A DNA stretch of 29,376 bases. Origin: JBBQFC01 sp038321615 (GTDB lineage Bacteria > Bacteroidota > Bacteroidia > Flavobacteriales_D > Cryomorphaceae). The notes below the pieces were generated by a model, which worked only from the letters and a program-made list of their open reading frames with translations, was not told the DNA's origin and searched no databases. Location: the NCBI GenBank assembly GCA_038321615.1, contig JBBQFC010000039.1, forward strand, positions 1 to 29,376, written 5' to 3'. Below are positions 16,445 through 24,409 of this stretch, one piece after another; the first letter of the stretch is position 1, and each line of letters starts with the position of its first letter. The position numbers and the translations under genes were made by a program.

Positions 16445-19045
16445 ATGACCCTGAGACTATACTTTTTACTCGCCTTAATGGCAGCGATTTTCGCAACAAA
16501 TTTAAGCGCCCAAGGTCTCCGCGGGGTAGTTATAGATCAAGAAGGAAAGCCCCTCCCCTTTTCGACTATTTACGTAAGTGAGACCGGTTCGGGCGGAATC
16601 AGTAATGAAAAAGGGCAGTATGAACTTCGGCTCCTACCCGGCAAATACAATATCGCTTTCCAATTTTTAGGCTATAAAACCGAGCAGATTTCGGTTACCA
16701 TTGGCGACGAGTTTCTCACGCGCGACATCATCCTTCAGCAGCAAGCCTACTTGCTCAATGCTGCGGAAATTGAAGGAGGTAATGAAGATCCAGCCTATAA
16801 AATAATGCGCAAGGCTATTGCGAAAAGCAGCTACCACCGCCAACAAATAGACAGCTATACTTGCGAAGTATATCTCAAAGGAGGTGGCCGACTGGTGAAA
16901 GCTCCCTGGTTTGCCCGCAAGATGCTCGAAAAGGAAGGAATTGATACTTCCGCCACATTTGTAACGGAGTCGGTATCTAAAATCAAGTACACCAGGCCAG
17001 GGCATTATGAGGAAGAGGTGATCAGCATCCGCTCCACAGGCGACGATCAAAATAGTAACCCTACGAACTACATCAACTCTTCGCTCTACGAGCCAAAAGT
17101 AGCAGGTATTATCTCTCCTTTTTCGCCCAAAGCATTTGCCTATTATAGGTTTCGCTACCAGCGCACCTTTGCCGATCGGGGTTATCAAATCAATGAGATA
17201 AAAGTAATACCACGCAGCCGGGGCGAAGACGTTTTCGAAGGGACCATATTCGTAGTAGAAGATTTATGGTGCATTCACAGTGCGGCGTTGATTATTAATG
17301 TGCAGAGCATCGTTATAGACGTTCACCAAGTATTTGCCCCCGTTTCGGAAAAGGTATGGATGCCGGTTTCGCATAATTACGAAGGCCACGGAAAAATCTT
17401 GGGCTTCGAATTCGAGTTTCAATACCTGGCTGTCATTCGCGATTACGCCATCGTAATCAATCCCGATCTCGCGCTGGAATTTACCGTAATCGACGAAAAA
17501 GCGGAACCAGACCTTGCCGCCGATATCTCAAAGAATTCCGCAGACACAGTTAGAGCCGGAAAATTAATGCGCGGCGAAGACCTTACAGCAAAAGACCTCC
17601 GAAAGCTGATGAAGGAATACGAAAAAGAAGAGCGCAAAGACGTCAATGCCCCGCAGTTGGAAGAAACCCGAGATATGAAGATAGACTCGATGGCCAGTAA
17701 AGTCGATTCGGCCTACTGGGCCTTGTTGCGGCCTGTGCCGCTCACCGACCGCGAAATAAAAGGCTATGCTGTTTTGGACAGCATCTCGATCGAAGAGCGC
17801 AAAAAACGGGAAGGCGATACTTTGAATACAGGGAAGGGAAAGTTTAAAATTTACGACATCGTGATGGGCAACACCTACAATTTGGGGAATGATAATTACC
17901 TCGAACTGGTGAGCCCTCTAACATCGATATATTTCAATACGGTAGATGGCTGGAATTTGGAATACAAAATGCGCTACTTCAAGCGTTTCGATGCCAATCG
18001 ACGGCTGGAAATTTCGCCAAAAGGGCGCTATGCGTTTGCTCGAAATAAATTGATGGGCACTTTATCGACCGAGTACATCTACGGATCTGGTCTCCAGAAA
18101 AACGTAATCAAACTCAATGGGGGTTATTATTATAGCCAATTCAATCCCGAAGAGCCCATTAGCCAGTTTACCAACAACATTTCGAGCCTCTTTGTGGAGC
18201 GTAATTTCATGAAAGTGTACGACCGTAATTTTGTGGAAGCTTATTGGCGATTTAAGCCATATCACAATGTTTATATTACCACCAAGGTAGATTACAGTCA
18301 GCGGGTTCAGACATTTAACAATACCGATTTCGTATGGTTGGAAAACGAAAAACGAGATTACACGCCGAATACTCCCGTCAGTGCCGAACTTTCAAATACG
18401 GCTTTTGACCAATCCGCGGCCTTCAAAACGTTTTTAGAAGTAAACTATAGGCCAGGAGCGCGCTACGGCCGCCGGGGGGAATCCTATTACCGCACCAATC
18501 GTCCGCCAAGCCTAAGTTTCCGGTTCGAAAGTGCTATTCCCAATGTGCTGGATAGCGATATTGAGTACCAATTGATCAATTTCGAGTTTAAGCACTTCGT
18601 CGATTTAAACCTTTTTGGGAGAATTGAGTATCGCGCCGAAATAGGGACCTTTATTAATGGCGAAAACATGGAGTTTCCCGATTTCCGGCATTTCATGGGC
18701 AACGAAACCGCCTTCACCCGATTTGCTCAAATGAGCGGCTATTCCATTGCGCCTTATTACCTTTATTCCACCCGCGATAGCTACCTTTCGGGGTATTTCA
18801 ACTATGAATTAAGGCAGTTTCTTTTTACCAATATCCGCGCTTTGCGGCTAACCGGTACTAAGGAGAACATCAATGTGAATTACCTTTGGACTCCAGAAGC
18901 CAATCACTACACCGAAGTGGGCTATAGCCTCGATAATCTATTTCGATTTTTTCGGATAGATGCCACCGTGGCCTTTGAAGACGGCAAGTACAGCGATTTC
19001 CGCATTCAGCTTGGAATCACTTCCGATATCGTGAGCTTTGATTAA
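16445..19045 (+). CDS. DUF5686 and carboxypeptidase-regulatory-like outer-membrane protein
   Basis: The 866-residue protein has a signal peptide (about residues 1-22, ending NLSAQ). A carboxypeptidase D regulatory-like beta-sandwich follows at about 24-110 (GVVIDQEGKPLPFSTIYV, then KGQYELRLLPGKY), the domain also found at the front of SusC proteins. The remainder is the DUF5686 family (PF18939): YKIMRKAIAK near residue 120, a lysine/glutamate-rich middle (about 385-410), and a C-terminal half of alternating aromatic strands ending GITSDIVSFD, consistent with an outer-membrane beta-barrel. The function is unknown and no TonB plug is seen. Upstream, TATTTTCG at 16426 is one base off the -7 consensus. 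Confidence 0.9.
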   Translation: MTLRLYFLLALMAAIFATNLSAQGLRGVVIDQEGKPLPFSTIYVSETGSGGISNEKGQYELRLLPGKYNIAFQFLGYKTEQISVTIGDEFLTRDIILQQQAYLLNAAEIEGGNEDPAYKIMRKAIAKSSYHRQQIDSYTCEVYLKGGGRLVKAPWFARKMLEKEGIDTSATFVTESVSKIKYTRPGHYEEEVISIRSTGDDQNSNPTNYINSSLYEPKVAGIISPFSPKAFAYYRFRYQRTFADRGYQINEIKVIPRSRGEDVFEGTIFVVEDLWCIHSAALIINVQSIVIDVHQVFAPVSEKVWMPVSHNYEGHGKILGFEFEFQYLAVIRDYAIVINPDLALEFTVIDEKAEPDLAADISKNSADTVRAGKLMRGEDLTAKDLRKLMKEYEKEERKDVNAPQLEETRDMKIDSMASKVDSAYWALLRPVPLTDREIKGYAVLDSISIEERKKREGDTLNTGKGKFKIYDIVMGNTYNLGNDNYLELVSPLTSIYFNTVDGWNLEYKMRYFKRFDANRRLEISPKGRYAFARNKLMGTLSTEYIYGSGLQKNVIKLNGGYYYSQFNPEEPISQFTNNISSLFVERNFMKVYDRNFVEAYWRFKPYHNVYITTKVDYSQRVQTFNNTDFVWLENEKRDYTPNTPVSAELSNTAFDQSAAFKTFLEVNYRPGARYGRRGESYYRTNRPPSLSFRFESAIPNVLDSDIEYQLINFEFKHFVDLNLFGRIEYRAEIGTFINGENMEFPDFRHFMGNETAFTRFAQMSGYSIAPYYLYSTRDSYLSGYFNYELRQFLFTNIRALRLTGTKENINVNYLWTPEANHYTEVGYSLDNLFRFFRIDATVAFEDGKYSDFRIQLGITSDIVSFD

Positions 19046-19134
19046 AGGCTTGGGCTTGATTGTACTTTAGGTTTCTGAACTCAGATTAATTCGAAATTGT
19101 TACATTGCTTCCCATTAATCAAAATTTGTTTACA

Positions 19135-19236
19135 ATGGGACTAGTAGGAGCATTAGCCATGGTAGTAGGTTTTATCCTTGCAATTGGCCTTTTCGCAAAG
19201 TTTATGGGAAACAAATCGAAGCGCAAGCGCAGATAA
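19135..19236 (+). CDS. Small basic-tailed membrane peptide (33 aa)
   Basis: ATG to TAA encodes 33 residues: a glycine/alanine-containing hydrophobic helix (about residues 2-24, including ALAMVVGFILAIGLFA) followed by a short basic tail (GNKSKRKRR). The tail would sit in the cytoplasm by the positive-inside rule. I recognise no family. It sits alone between the DUF5686 gene and lolD, in the same direction and 69 bp before lolD, and uses normal codons for the region. It could be a membrane-anchored regulator or a chance ORF. Confidence 0.45.
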   Translation: MGLVGALAMVVGFILAIGLFAKFMGNKSKRKRR

Positions 19237-19289
19237 AGGCTAAGTGAGTTCTCTCAAAATTTTAAAAAGCCTCATTGAGAAGCTCCTCT

Positions 19290-19297
19290 TATCTTTG
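19290..19297 (+). promoter_or_regulatory. Bacteroidota -7 element for lolD
   Basis: TATCTTTG matches TAnnTTTG exactly and ends 8 bp before the ATG at 19306, predicting an almost leaderless transcript. Confidence 0.6.
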
Positions 19298-19305
19298 CCT
19301 CCGCA

Positions 19306-19980
19306 ATGATTAAAGCCCAAGGCCTCACAAAATCGTACGGACCGCTGCAGGTGCTCAAAGGAGTGAATCTCGAAGTAGCCGAAGGGGAGATTATCTCTAT
19401 CGTGGGCGATTCGGGTGCGGGAAAAACAACCCTGCTACAAATACTGGGAACCCTCGACAAGGCCGATGCCGGAAGGCTGGAAATTGGCAATCAAAACATT
19501 AGCCAACTCAGCGGGAGTAGCCTCTCGGCTTTTCGCAATAAACATATCGGGTTCGTATTTCAATTTCACCACCTACTCAGCGAGTTTACGGCGCTCGAAA
19601 ATGTGTGTATTCCAGCATTTATTGCCGGTATCGGCAAACGGGAAGCGGGTCTAAAAGCCACCGAATTATTGGAGCGCCTGGGTCTTGGCGACCGCATTAA
19701 CCACAAACCCGGCGCACTGTCGGGCGGTGAGCAACAGCGTGTGGCCATTGCACGAGCCTTGATCAATAAGCCATCCGTAATTTTTGCCGATGAGCCTTCC
19801 GGCAACTTGGACTCCAAAAACGCCGGCTTCCTTCATGATTTGCTCTTCGAATTGCGCGATGCCTTTCGGCAGACCTTCGTAATAGTAACCCACAATCCAG
19901 AGTTAGCACGCATGGCCGATCGCACCCTTACGATGGTCGATGGTAAATTTGCTGCACCCATAGCCCGAAGCATTGCCTAA
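19306..19980 (+). CDS. lolD: Lipoprotein-releasing ABC transporter ATPase, LolD-like
   Basis: The 224-residue ATPase has Walker A GDSGAGKT at 34-41, FVFQFHHLLSEFTALENV (the Q-loop region typical of LolD/MacB ATPases), signature LSGGEQQRVAIARAL, Walker B VIFADEPSGNLD and the H-switch VTHNPELA. It would energise the LolCE permease that extracts lipoproteins from the inner membrane. The permease is not in this window, so a related MacB-type export role remains possible. It overlaps the next gene by 8 bp. Confidence 0.9.
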   Translation: MIKAQGLTKSYGPLQVLKGVNLEVAEGEIISIVGDSGAGKTTLLQILGTLDKADAGRLEIGNQNISQLSGSSLSAFRNKHIGFVFQFHHLLSEFTALENVCIPAFIAGIGKREAGLKATELLERLGLGDRINHKPGALSGGEQQRVAIARALINKPSVIFADEPSGNLDSKNAGFLHDLLFELRDAFRQTFVIVTHNPELARMADRTLTMVDGKFAAPIARSIA

Positions 19981-20746
19981 ATCGATCGACGTTGGCGAAC
20001 TGCTGCGCAAAAAAGCCGACCAGTACAATGATCTGAGTTTTATTGGAACCGATCCCATTCAAATACCCCATCGGTTTTCACGGCGCGAAGACATTGAAAT
20101 CGCTGGATTTTTAGCCGCTGTAATTGCCTGGGGGCAGCGCATCACCATTATCAACAATGCCAATAAAATGCTCGCCTGCATGGACGAAGCACCTCACGAT
20201 TTCATTACCAATTTCTCCGATGCCGATCTCAAACCCCTCAGCCGGTTTGTGCATCGCACCTTCAACGGCGACGATTGTCTCAGCTTCATTCACGGGCTGC
20301 GGCGGGTTTACCAAACCCACGGTGGGCTTGAAACTTTACTGCGAAAATCATTTGCCGAAGAGCCGCAATATCCCGGCCGTGGATGGACGGTTTTTAAAGA
20401 AGCCTTTTTCGATGGCCCCCACCTCCCGCGAAGTCAGAAACACCTACCCAACCCCGCTACAGGGTCGGCCGCTAAGCGCATGAATATGTACCTGCGCTGG
20501 ATGGTGCGGAGCGACAGCCGAGGCGTGGATTTTGGAATCTGGAAATCCTTTTCGCCCGCCGAGCTCTACATTCCACTCGACGTGCACACCGCCCGGGTAG
20601 CAAGGAAACTCGGCATTTTGCAGCGCAAGCAAGACGACTGGAAGGCCGTAATTGAGTTGACCGACCGCCTGCGCGAAATCGAGCCAACAGATCCTGTAAA
20701 ACTCGACTTCGCTTTATTCGGATTGGGAGCGTTTGAGAAGTTTTAG
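19973..20746 (+). CDS. TIGR02757 family protein
   Basis: The 257-residue protein matches the TIGR02757/DUF2400 family: PIQIPHRFSRREDIEIAGF, AAVIAWGQR, HDFITNF, HRTFNGDDCLSFIHGL, RMNMYLRWMVRSD, and the DVHTARVARKLGI then DFALFGLGAF end. The function is not established. The C-terminal pattern recalls helix-hairpin-helix DNA glycosylase-like folds, but the catalytic residues cannot be claimed. The start is a TTG inside the lolD stop region. An in-frame TAG at 19961-19963 leaves it as the only usable start that keeps the conserved N-terminus. The 8-bp overlap implies coupling to lolD. Confidence 0.88.
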   Translation: MPKSIDVGELLRKKADQYNDLSFIGTDPIQIPHRFSRREDIEIAGFLAAVIAWGQRITIINNANKMLACMDEAPHDFITNFSDADLKPLSRFVHRTFNGDDCLSFIHGLRRVYQTHGGLETLLRKSFAEEPQYPGRGWTVFKEAFFDGPHLPRSQKHLPNPATGSAAKRMNMYLRWMVRSDSRGVDFGIWKSFSPAELYIPLDVHTARVARKLGILQRKQDDWKAVIELTDRLREIEPTDPVKLDFALFGLGAFEKF

Positions 20747-20799
20747 AAAACTGCTAATTGATCCCAATTCGCCTTGTTAACCCAAAACGAGCTACCTTC

Positions 20800-21228
20800 T
20801 TAATTAATAGAAACCAGCTCTATTTCAAACGTGAGCGCCTTGCCGGCTAAAGGGTGATTGGCATCGATCGTAATGGAATCTTCGTCGCTTGCAGTAACGG
20901 TTACCACCATTTCATGCCCATCGGGCGACTGAGAAACCAACTGTTGTCCCACTGCGGGTTTCAATTCTTCGGGTAGCTGCTTGCGGTCGATCTTTTGAAT
21001 CATATCTTCATTTACTTCGCCGTAAGCTTGCGATGCTTCCATCCGCACTTTTTTGACTTCGTTTAATTTCATTCCTTCTACGGCCTCATCAAAACCGGCT
21101 ATCATTTGCCCGGCGCCCACCACGAAGGCAAGCGGTTCGCGGCCTTTCGAAGAATCAAAAACCTCCCCATTGTCGAGCGTGCCAGTGTAATGCACACTTA
21201 CTTGATCATTTTCCTTAACTATCTCCAT
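20800..21228 (-). CDS. SlyD-like FKBP peptidyl-prolyl isomerase
   Basis: The 142-residue cytoplasmic protein begins with the FKBP strand VSVHYTGTLDNGEVFDSS and has GAGQMIAGFDEAVEGMK. An insert-in-flap (IF) chaperone domain follows, from about ASQAYGEVNED to VTVTASD, before the FKBP strand resumes with DANHPLAGKALTFEIELV. That order is the SlyD type, which combines prolyl isomerisation with chaperone activity. The histidine/cysteine-rich metal-binding tail of E. coli SlyD is absent. An exact TAnnTTTG element lies 19 bp upstream. It converges with the TIGR02757 gene (53 bp between stops) and diverges from the SPFH gene. Confidence 0.93.
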   Translation of the reverse strand: MEIVKENDQVSVHYTGTLDNGEVFDSSKGREPLAFVVGAGQMIAGFDEAVEGMKLNEVKKVRMEASQAYGEVNEDMIQKIDRKQLPEELKPAVGQQLVSQSPDGHEMVVTVTASDEDSITIDANHPLAGKALTFEIELVSIN

Positions 21229-21247
21229 AATGCTTGTAAATTTGGGG

Positions 21248-21255
21248 CAAAAGTA
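21248..21255 (-). promoter_or_regulatory. Bacteroidota -7 element for the FKBP gene
   Basis: The minus strand reads TACTTTTG, matching TAnnTTTG, 19 bp before the ATG at 21228. Confidence 0.5.
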
Positions 21256-21309
21256 TAAATACTTCGATTTTCAGCATCCTTTTTGGATGTTTCACTTAAA
21301 TCCTTTCTT

Positions 21310-22128
21310 ATGGAACCTCGTCAACGCAATCTTATTTTAACGGTCATTTTTAGTTTTGTTTTTCTCGTAATCCTCTGGCAAACCGCTACCGTCACTATAC
21401 AATCGGGAGAAGGCGGAGTGTTATATCGCCAGTTCGATGACGGTACGGTTACCGATCAATATTACAACGAAGGGTTTCATCTGCTCGCGCCATGGAACCG
21501 CATGTATGTGTACAATGTGCGCACCCAGGAAGAAAAGGAGACCATGGAAGCCCTTTCGAAAAATGGTTTGACTATTCAAATGGAAATGTCAGTGCGCTAT
21601 CGACCCGAGCAGCAGGCCTTGGGAAAGTTGCATCAAACTATCGGACTTGATTACCGCAATATAGTGGTGATGCCGGAAGTTCGTTCGTCGGCGCGAAATG
21701 TTATTGGCCGCTACGATCCAGAAGAATTGTATTCCACAAAGCGCGATGCAATACAGGAAGAAATCTTCACCGATGTGCAAACCCGATTAGCCACTAAGAA
21801 TATATTTTTAGATGCCATTCTGATTCGTGGCATTGAGCTACCGGTGAATATTAAGGAAGCCATTGAGAAAAAATTGCGACAAGAACAGGAGAGCAAGGAA
21901 TACGAATTCCGAATCCAAAAAGAAGAAAAAGAAGCCCAGCGCAAACGTATTGAAGCCACAGGTATCAAGGATTTTCAAGATATTGTATCGGATGGAATTT
22001 CCGATAAATTGCTGCGTTGGAAAGGTATTGAAGCCACACTCGAATTGTCAAAATCGACCAATTCAAAAGTGGTTATAATTGGTCAAGGCGATGATGGTCT
22101 GCCACTTATCCTTGGCGATAGCAAATAA
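21310..22128 (+). CDS. SPFH/prohibitin family membrane protein
   Basis: The 272-residue protein starts MEPRQRN, followed by one membrane helix at about residues 7-26 (LILTVIFSFVFLVILW). The SPFH/prohibitin domain follows: GEGGVLYRQFDDG, GFHLLAPWNRMYVYNVR, LSKNGLTIQMEMSVRYRP, and VRSSARNVIGRYDPEELYSTKR. A charged coiled-coil-prone region (about 185-225, KKLRQEQESKEYEF and KEEKEAQRKR) comes next. Such proteins form membrane-anchored rings or scaffolds linked to protease control. A TTG at 21283 would add nine residues, but the ATG at 21310 places the helix at the N-terminus as in the family. The next gene starts 2 bp after the stop. Confidence 0.9.
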   Translation: MEPRQRNLILTVIFSFVFLVILWQTATVTIQSGEGGVLYRQFDDGTVTDQYYNEGFHLLAPWNRMYVYNVRTQEEKETMEALSKNGLTIQMEMSVRYRPEQQALGKLHQTIGLDYRNIVVMPEVRSSARNVIGRYDPEELYSTKRDAIQEEIFTDVQTRLATKNIFLDAILIRGIELPVNIKEAIEKKLRQEQESKEYEFRIQKEEKEAQRKRIEATGIKDFQDIVSDGISDKLLRWKGIEATLELSKSTNSKVVIIGQGDDGLPLILGDSK

Positions 22129-22130
22129 GC

Positions 22131-22715
22131 ATGGATTACTTTGCTATTTATAAGCCTTACGGAATGATCAGCCAATTTAGTCCGGAAGGCGAGCATCGCA
22201 TCTTGGCCGAATTGGGCAGGTTCAAGAAAGACATTTATCCAGTGGGGCGACTCGACACCGACAGCGAAGGGCTGTTGGTACTCACCAATGATACCCGATT
22301 AAATGCCCGGTTGCTCGAGCCACGATATGGGCACCTGCGCTGCTATCACCTGCAGGTGGAAGGGGAGTCGAGCCAAAAAGCTGTGGACGAATTGAAGAAG
22401 GGCGTGAGCATTACCATCAACGGAAAGCCTTTTCGCACCAGGCAGGCTGAAGCCAAAATACTCGATCCGACGCCGGGCCACCCCGATAGGGACCCACCGA
22501 TTAGGGAGCGGAAAACAATCCCGACCCATTGGTTGGAACTCAAACTTTCGGAAGGAAAAAACCGCCAGGTGCGCAAGATGACCGCCAGCGTAGGTTTGCC
22601 GACGCTTCGCCTCATTCGTGTTGGAATAGAAGACTTAAAACTTGAGGGCATGGAGCCCGGCGAAGTGAAGCGCTACAGCTCCGCCGATATGTATAAGCTG
22701 CTTCGGATTTCTTGA
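22131..22715 (+). CDS. Pseudouridine synthase, RsuA/RluE type
   Basis: The 194-residue enzyme isomerises a uridine in rRNA. The catalytic motif GRLDTDSEGLL has its aspartate at residue 42, and the C-terminal EGKNRQVRKMTASVGLPTLRLIR is the second signature of the RsuA/RluB/E/F family. It lacks an N-terminal S4 domain and starts directly at YFAIYKPYGM, as RluE does, so 23S rRNA is the likely target, although the exact position is inferred. It is 2 bp downstream of the SPFH gene and 31 bp upstream of the acyltransferase gene, all in one direction. Confidence 0.92.
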   Translation: MDYFAIYKPYGMISQFSPEGEHRILAELGRFKKDIYPVGRLDTDSEGLLVLTNDTRLNARLLEPRYGHLRCYHLQVEGESSQKAVDELKKGVSITINGKPFRTRQAEAKILDPTPGHPDRDPPIRERKTIPTHWLELKLSEGKNRQVRKMTASVGLPTLRLIRVGIEDLKLEGMEPGEVKRYSSADMYKLLRIS

Positions 22716-22746
22716 TTAGCGGGGTATTCGTTTATTTTACAGCCCC

Positions 22747-23484
22747 ATGATAGGAAGATTTATTCGCTCCGCAGGCATTGTGATAATGTGCTTCATCTCT
22801 GCTTTTTTGGTGCTGCTCTTCTCGTGGATGCCCAAAGGGGGCGTTTATCCTTGGGTGGCGCATAAGTTTTGGGGGCCAGGGATGCTGTGGCTTGCCGGCG
22901 CAAAGCTGCATGTGAGAGGCGTTGAAAACCTCGATCAATCGGCAGATGCCGTTTTCATCTCCAATCATCAATCGCATTTCGATATTCCGTCCATTACTTC
23001 AGCCTTACCAATTCCACTGTATTTTATTGCAAAAAAAGAGCTACAGCACATTCCGATTTTTGGCTGGGGCATGTGGGCTATCGGTATGGTTTTCGTCGAT
23101 CGCAACAACCGCGAGAAGGCTTTAGCTTCGATGCAAAAAGCTATCAGAGCGATCAAGAAAGGCAAGTCGATACTCAGTTTTCCGGAAGGAACGCGCTCGA
23201 AAGATGGAGAAGTGAAAGCCTTCAAAAAAGGGAGTTTTCATTTGGCCAAGTCCGGCTTGCTCGAAATGGTTCCCATTGCTGTAAGTGGCACCCGCGATGT
23301 GCTTGCACCTGGCGGGAAACTCAATCGGGGAGTGGTGGTGGTACAAGTGGGTCGGCGCATAACCCGAGCCGAAGTGGAGAGCCGCAGCATAGCAGAATTG
23401 GCCACCTACGCCAACGCGCGAATTGGCGAACTTAAATTCATGGCCGATGCCGAGTTGCTTAGGATAAAGAAGGAAACAAAGTAA
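22747..23484 (+). CDS. 1-acyl-sn-glycerol-3-phosphate acyltransferase (PlsC-like)
   Basis: The 245-residue membrane enzyme acylates lysophosphatidic acid to phosphatidic acid. An N-terminal hydrophobic segment (about 7-27) anchors it. The HX4D catalytic motif is H74 to D79 in NHQSHFD, the second block includes GMVFVDRNNREKA, and FPEGTRS is at 145-151, followed by KKGSFHLA and MVPIAVSGT. All PlsC motifs are intact and the length is usual. It lies between the pseudouridine synthase and YebC genes with short gaps of 31 and 24 bp. Confidence 0.93.
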   Translation: MIGRFIRSAGIVIMCFISAFLVLLFSWMPKGGVYPWVAHKFWGPGMLWLAGAKLHVRGVENLDQSADAVFISNHQSHFDIPSITSALPIPLYFIAKKELQHIPIFGWGMWAIGMVFVDRNNREKALASMQKAIRAIKKGKSILSFPEGTRSKDGEVKAFKKGSFHLAKSGLLEMVPIAVSGTRDVLAPGGKLNRGVVVVQVGRRITRAEVESRSIAELATYANARIGELKFMADAELLRIKKETK

Positions 23485-23508
23485 TATTGCAGTCTAAATA
23501 GTACCGGA

Positions 23509-24216
23509 ATGGGTAGAGCATTTGAATTTCGAAAAGAGCGCAAAATGAAGCGCTGGTCCAAGATGAGTAAGACCTTTACGCGCTTGGGCAAGGACATTGT
23601 GATGGCCGTGAAAGAAGGTGGACCCGACCCCGATTCCAACTCAAAACTGCGCGCGGTAATTCAAAACTGCAAGGCCGAAAATATGCCAAAAGACACCGTG
23701 GAACGCGCTATCAAAAAAGCCAGCGGCAAGGATCAGGAAGATTATAAAGAAGTGGTATTCGAAGGCTATGCGCCGCATGGAATAGCTATTCTGGTGGAAA
23801 CCGCCACCGACAACAATACCCGAACGGTGGCCAATGTGCGCAGTCATTTCAATAAATGCAACGGAAGCATGGGCACTTCGGGTTCGGTAGAATTTATGTT
23901 CGAGCGCAAATGTTTCTTTAAACTCTCCGCTCCGGGCAGGGATTTAGAAGAACTCGAATTGGAATTGATTGATTTCGGAGCCGACGAAATTTTTGAAGAC
24001 GAAGACGGCATCATGGTTTACGCCCAATTTGGCGATTATGGAAATCTTCAGAAAGCCATTGAAAGCCTGGGCACGGAAGTAATTAACTCCGGCTTCGAGC
24101 GCATACCCATGGATACCAAGAAACTCTCCGCCGAGCAGGAAGCCGATGTGGATAAACTCCTGGAGCGCCTGGAAGAAGACGATGATGTGCAGCATGTGTT
24201 TCATAATATGGCGTAA
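23509..24216 (+). CDS. YebC/PmpR family transcription/translation regulator
   Basis: The 235-residue protein starts MGRAFEFRKERKMKRWSKMSK with TFTRLGKDIVMAVKEGG, the family's N-terminal domain (canonical AGHSKW..IKHRK-like region in its Bacteroidota form). NMPKDTVERAIKKASG, YEGYAPHGIAILVE-like FEGYAPHGIA and TDNNTRTVANVRSHFNKC follow. Members are described either as DNA-binding regulators or as ribosome-associated factors that relieve stalling. The acidic C-terminus (LERLEEDDDVQHVFHNM) is typical. The length of about 235 is normal. Confidence 0.95.
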   Translation: MGRAFEFRKERKMKRWSKMSKTFTRLGKDIVMAVKEGGPDPDSNSKLRAVIQNCKAENMPKDTVERAIKKASGKDQEDYKEVVFEGYAPHGIAILVETATDNNTRTVANVRSHFNKCNGSMGTSGSVEFMFERKCFFKLSAPGRDLEELELELIDFGADEIFEDEDGIMVYAQFGDYGNLQKAIESLGTEVINSGFERIPMDTKKLSAEQEADVDKLLERLEEDDDVQHVFHNMA

Positions 24217-24341
24217 AAACAGGCTTTACGAGCCAGCGAAGCCGCTAACACAGCGAAGTTGATAAAATTACTCTCGTCCAGGCAACTTCCCGATTTTTGA
24301 TCGTTCATCGGTTAAATACTTTCTTTCAGCGTAGAATTTTG

Positions 24342-24349
24342 TACATTTG
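24342..24349 (+). promoter_or_regulatory. Bacteroidota -7 element for the T9SS cargo gene
   Basis: TACATTTG matches TAnnTTTG exactly, 60 bp before the ATG at 24410. The interval 24217-24341 contains no ORF or clear terminator. Confidence 0.55.
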
Positions 24350-24409
24350 TGGCGAAGAAAACGAAATCGGCTTTTCTACGTGCTGAGTTGAGTTTCACAC
24401 CTTTAGTTT

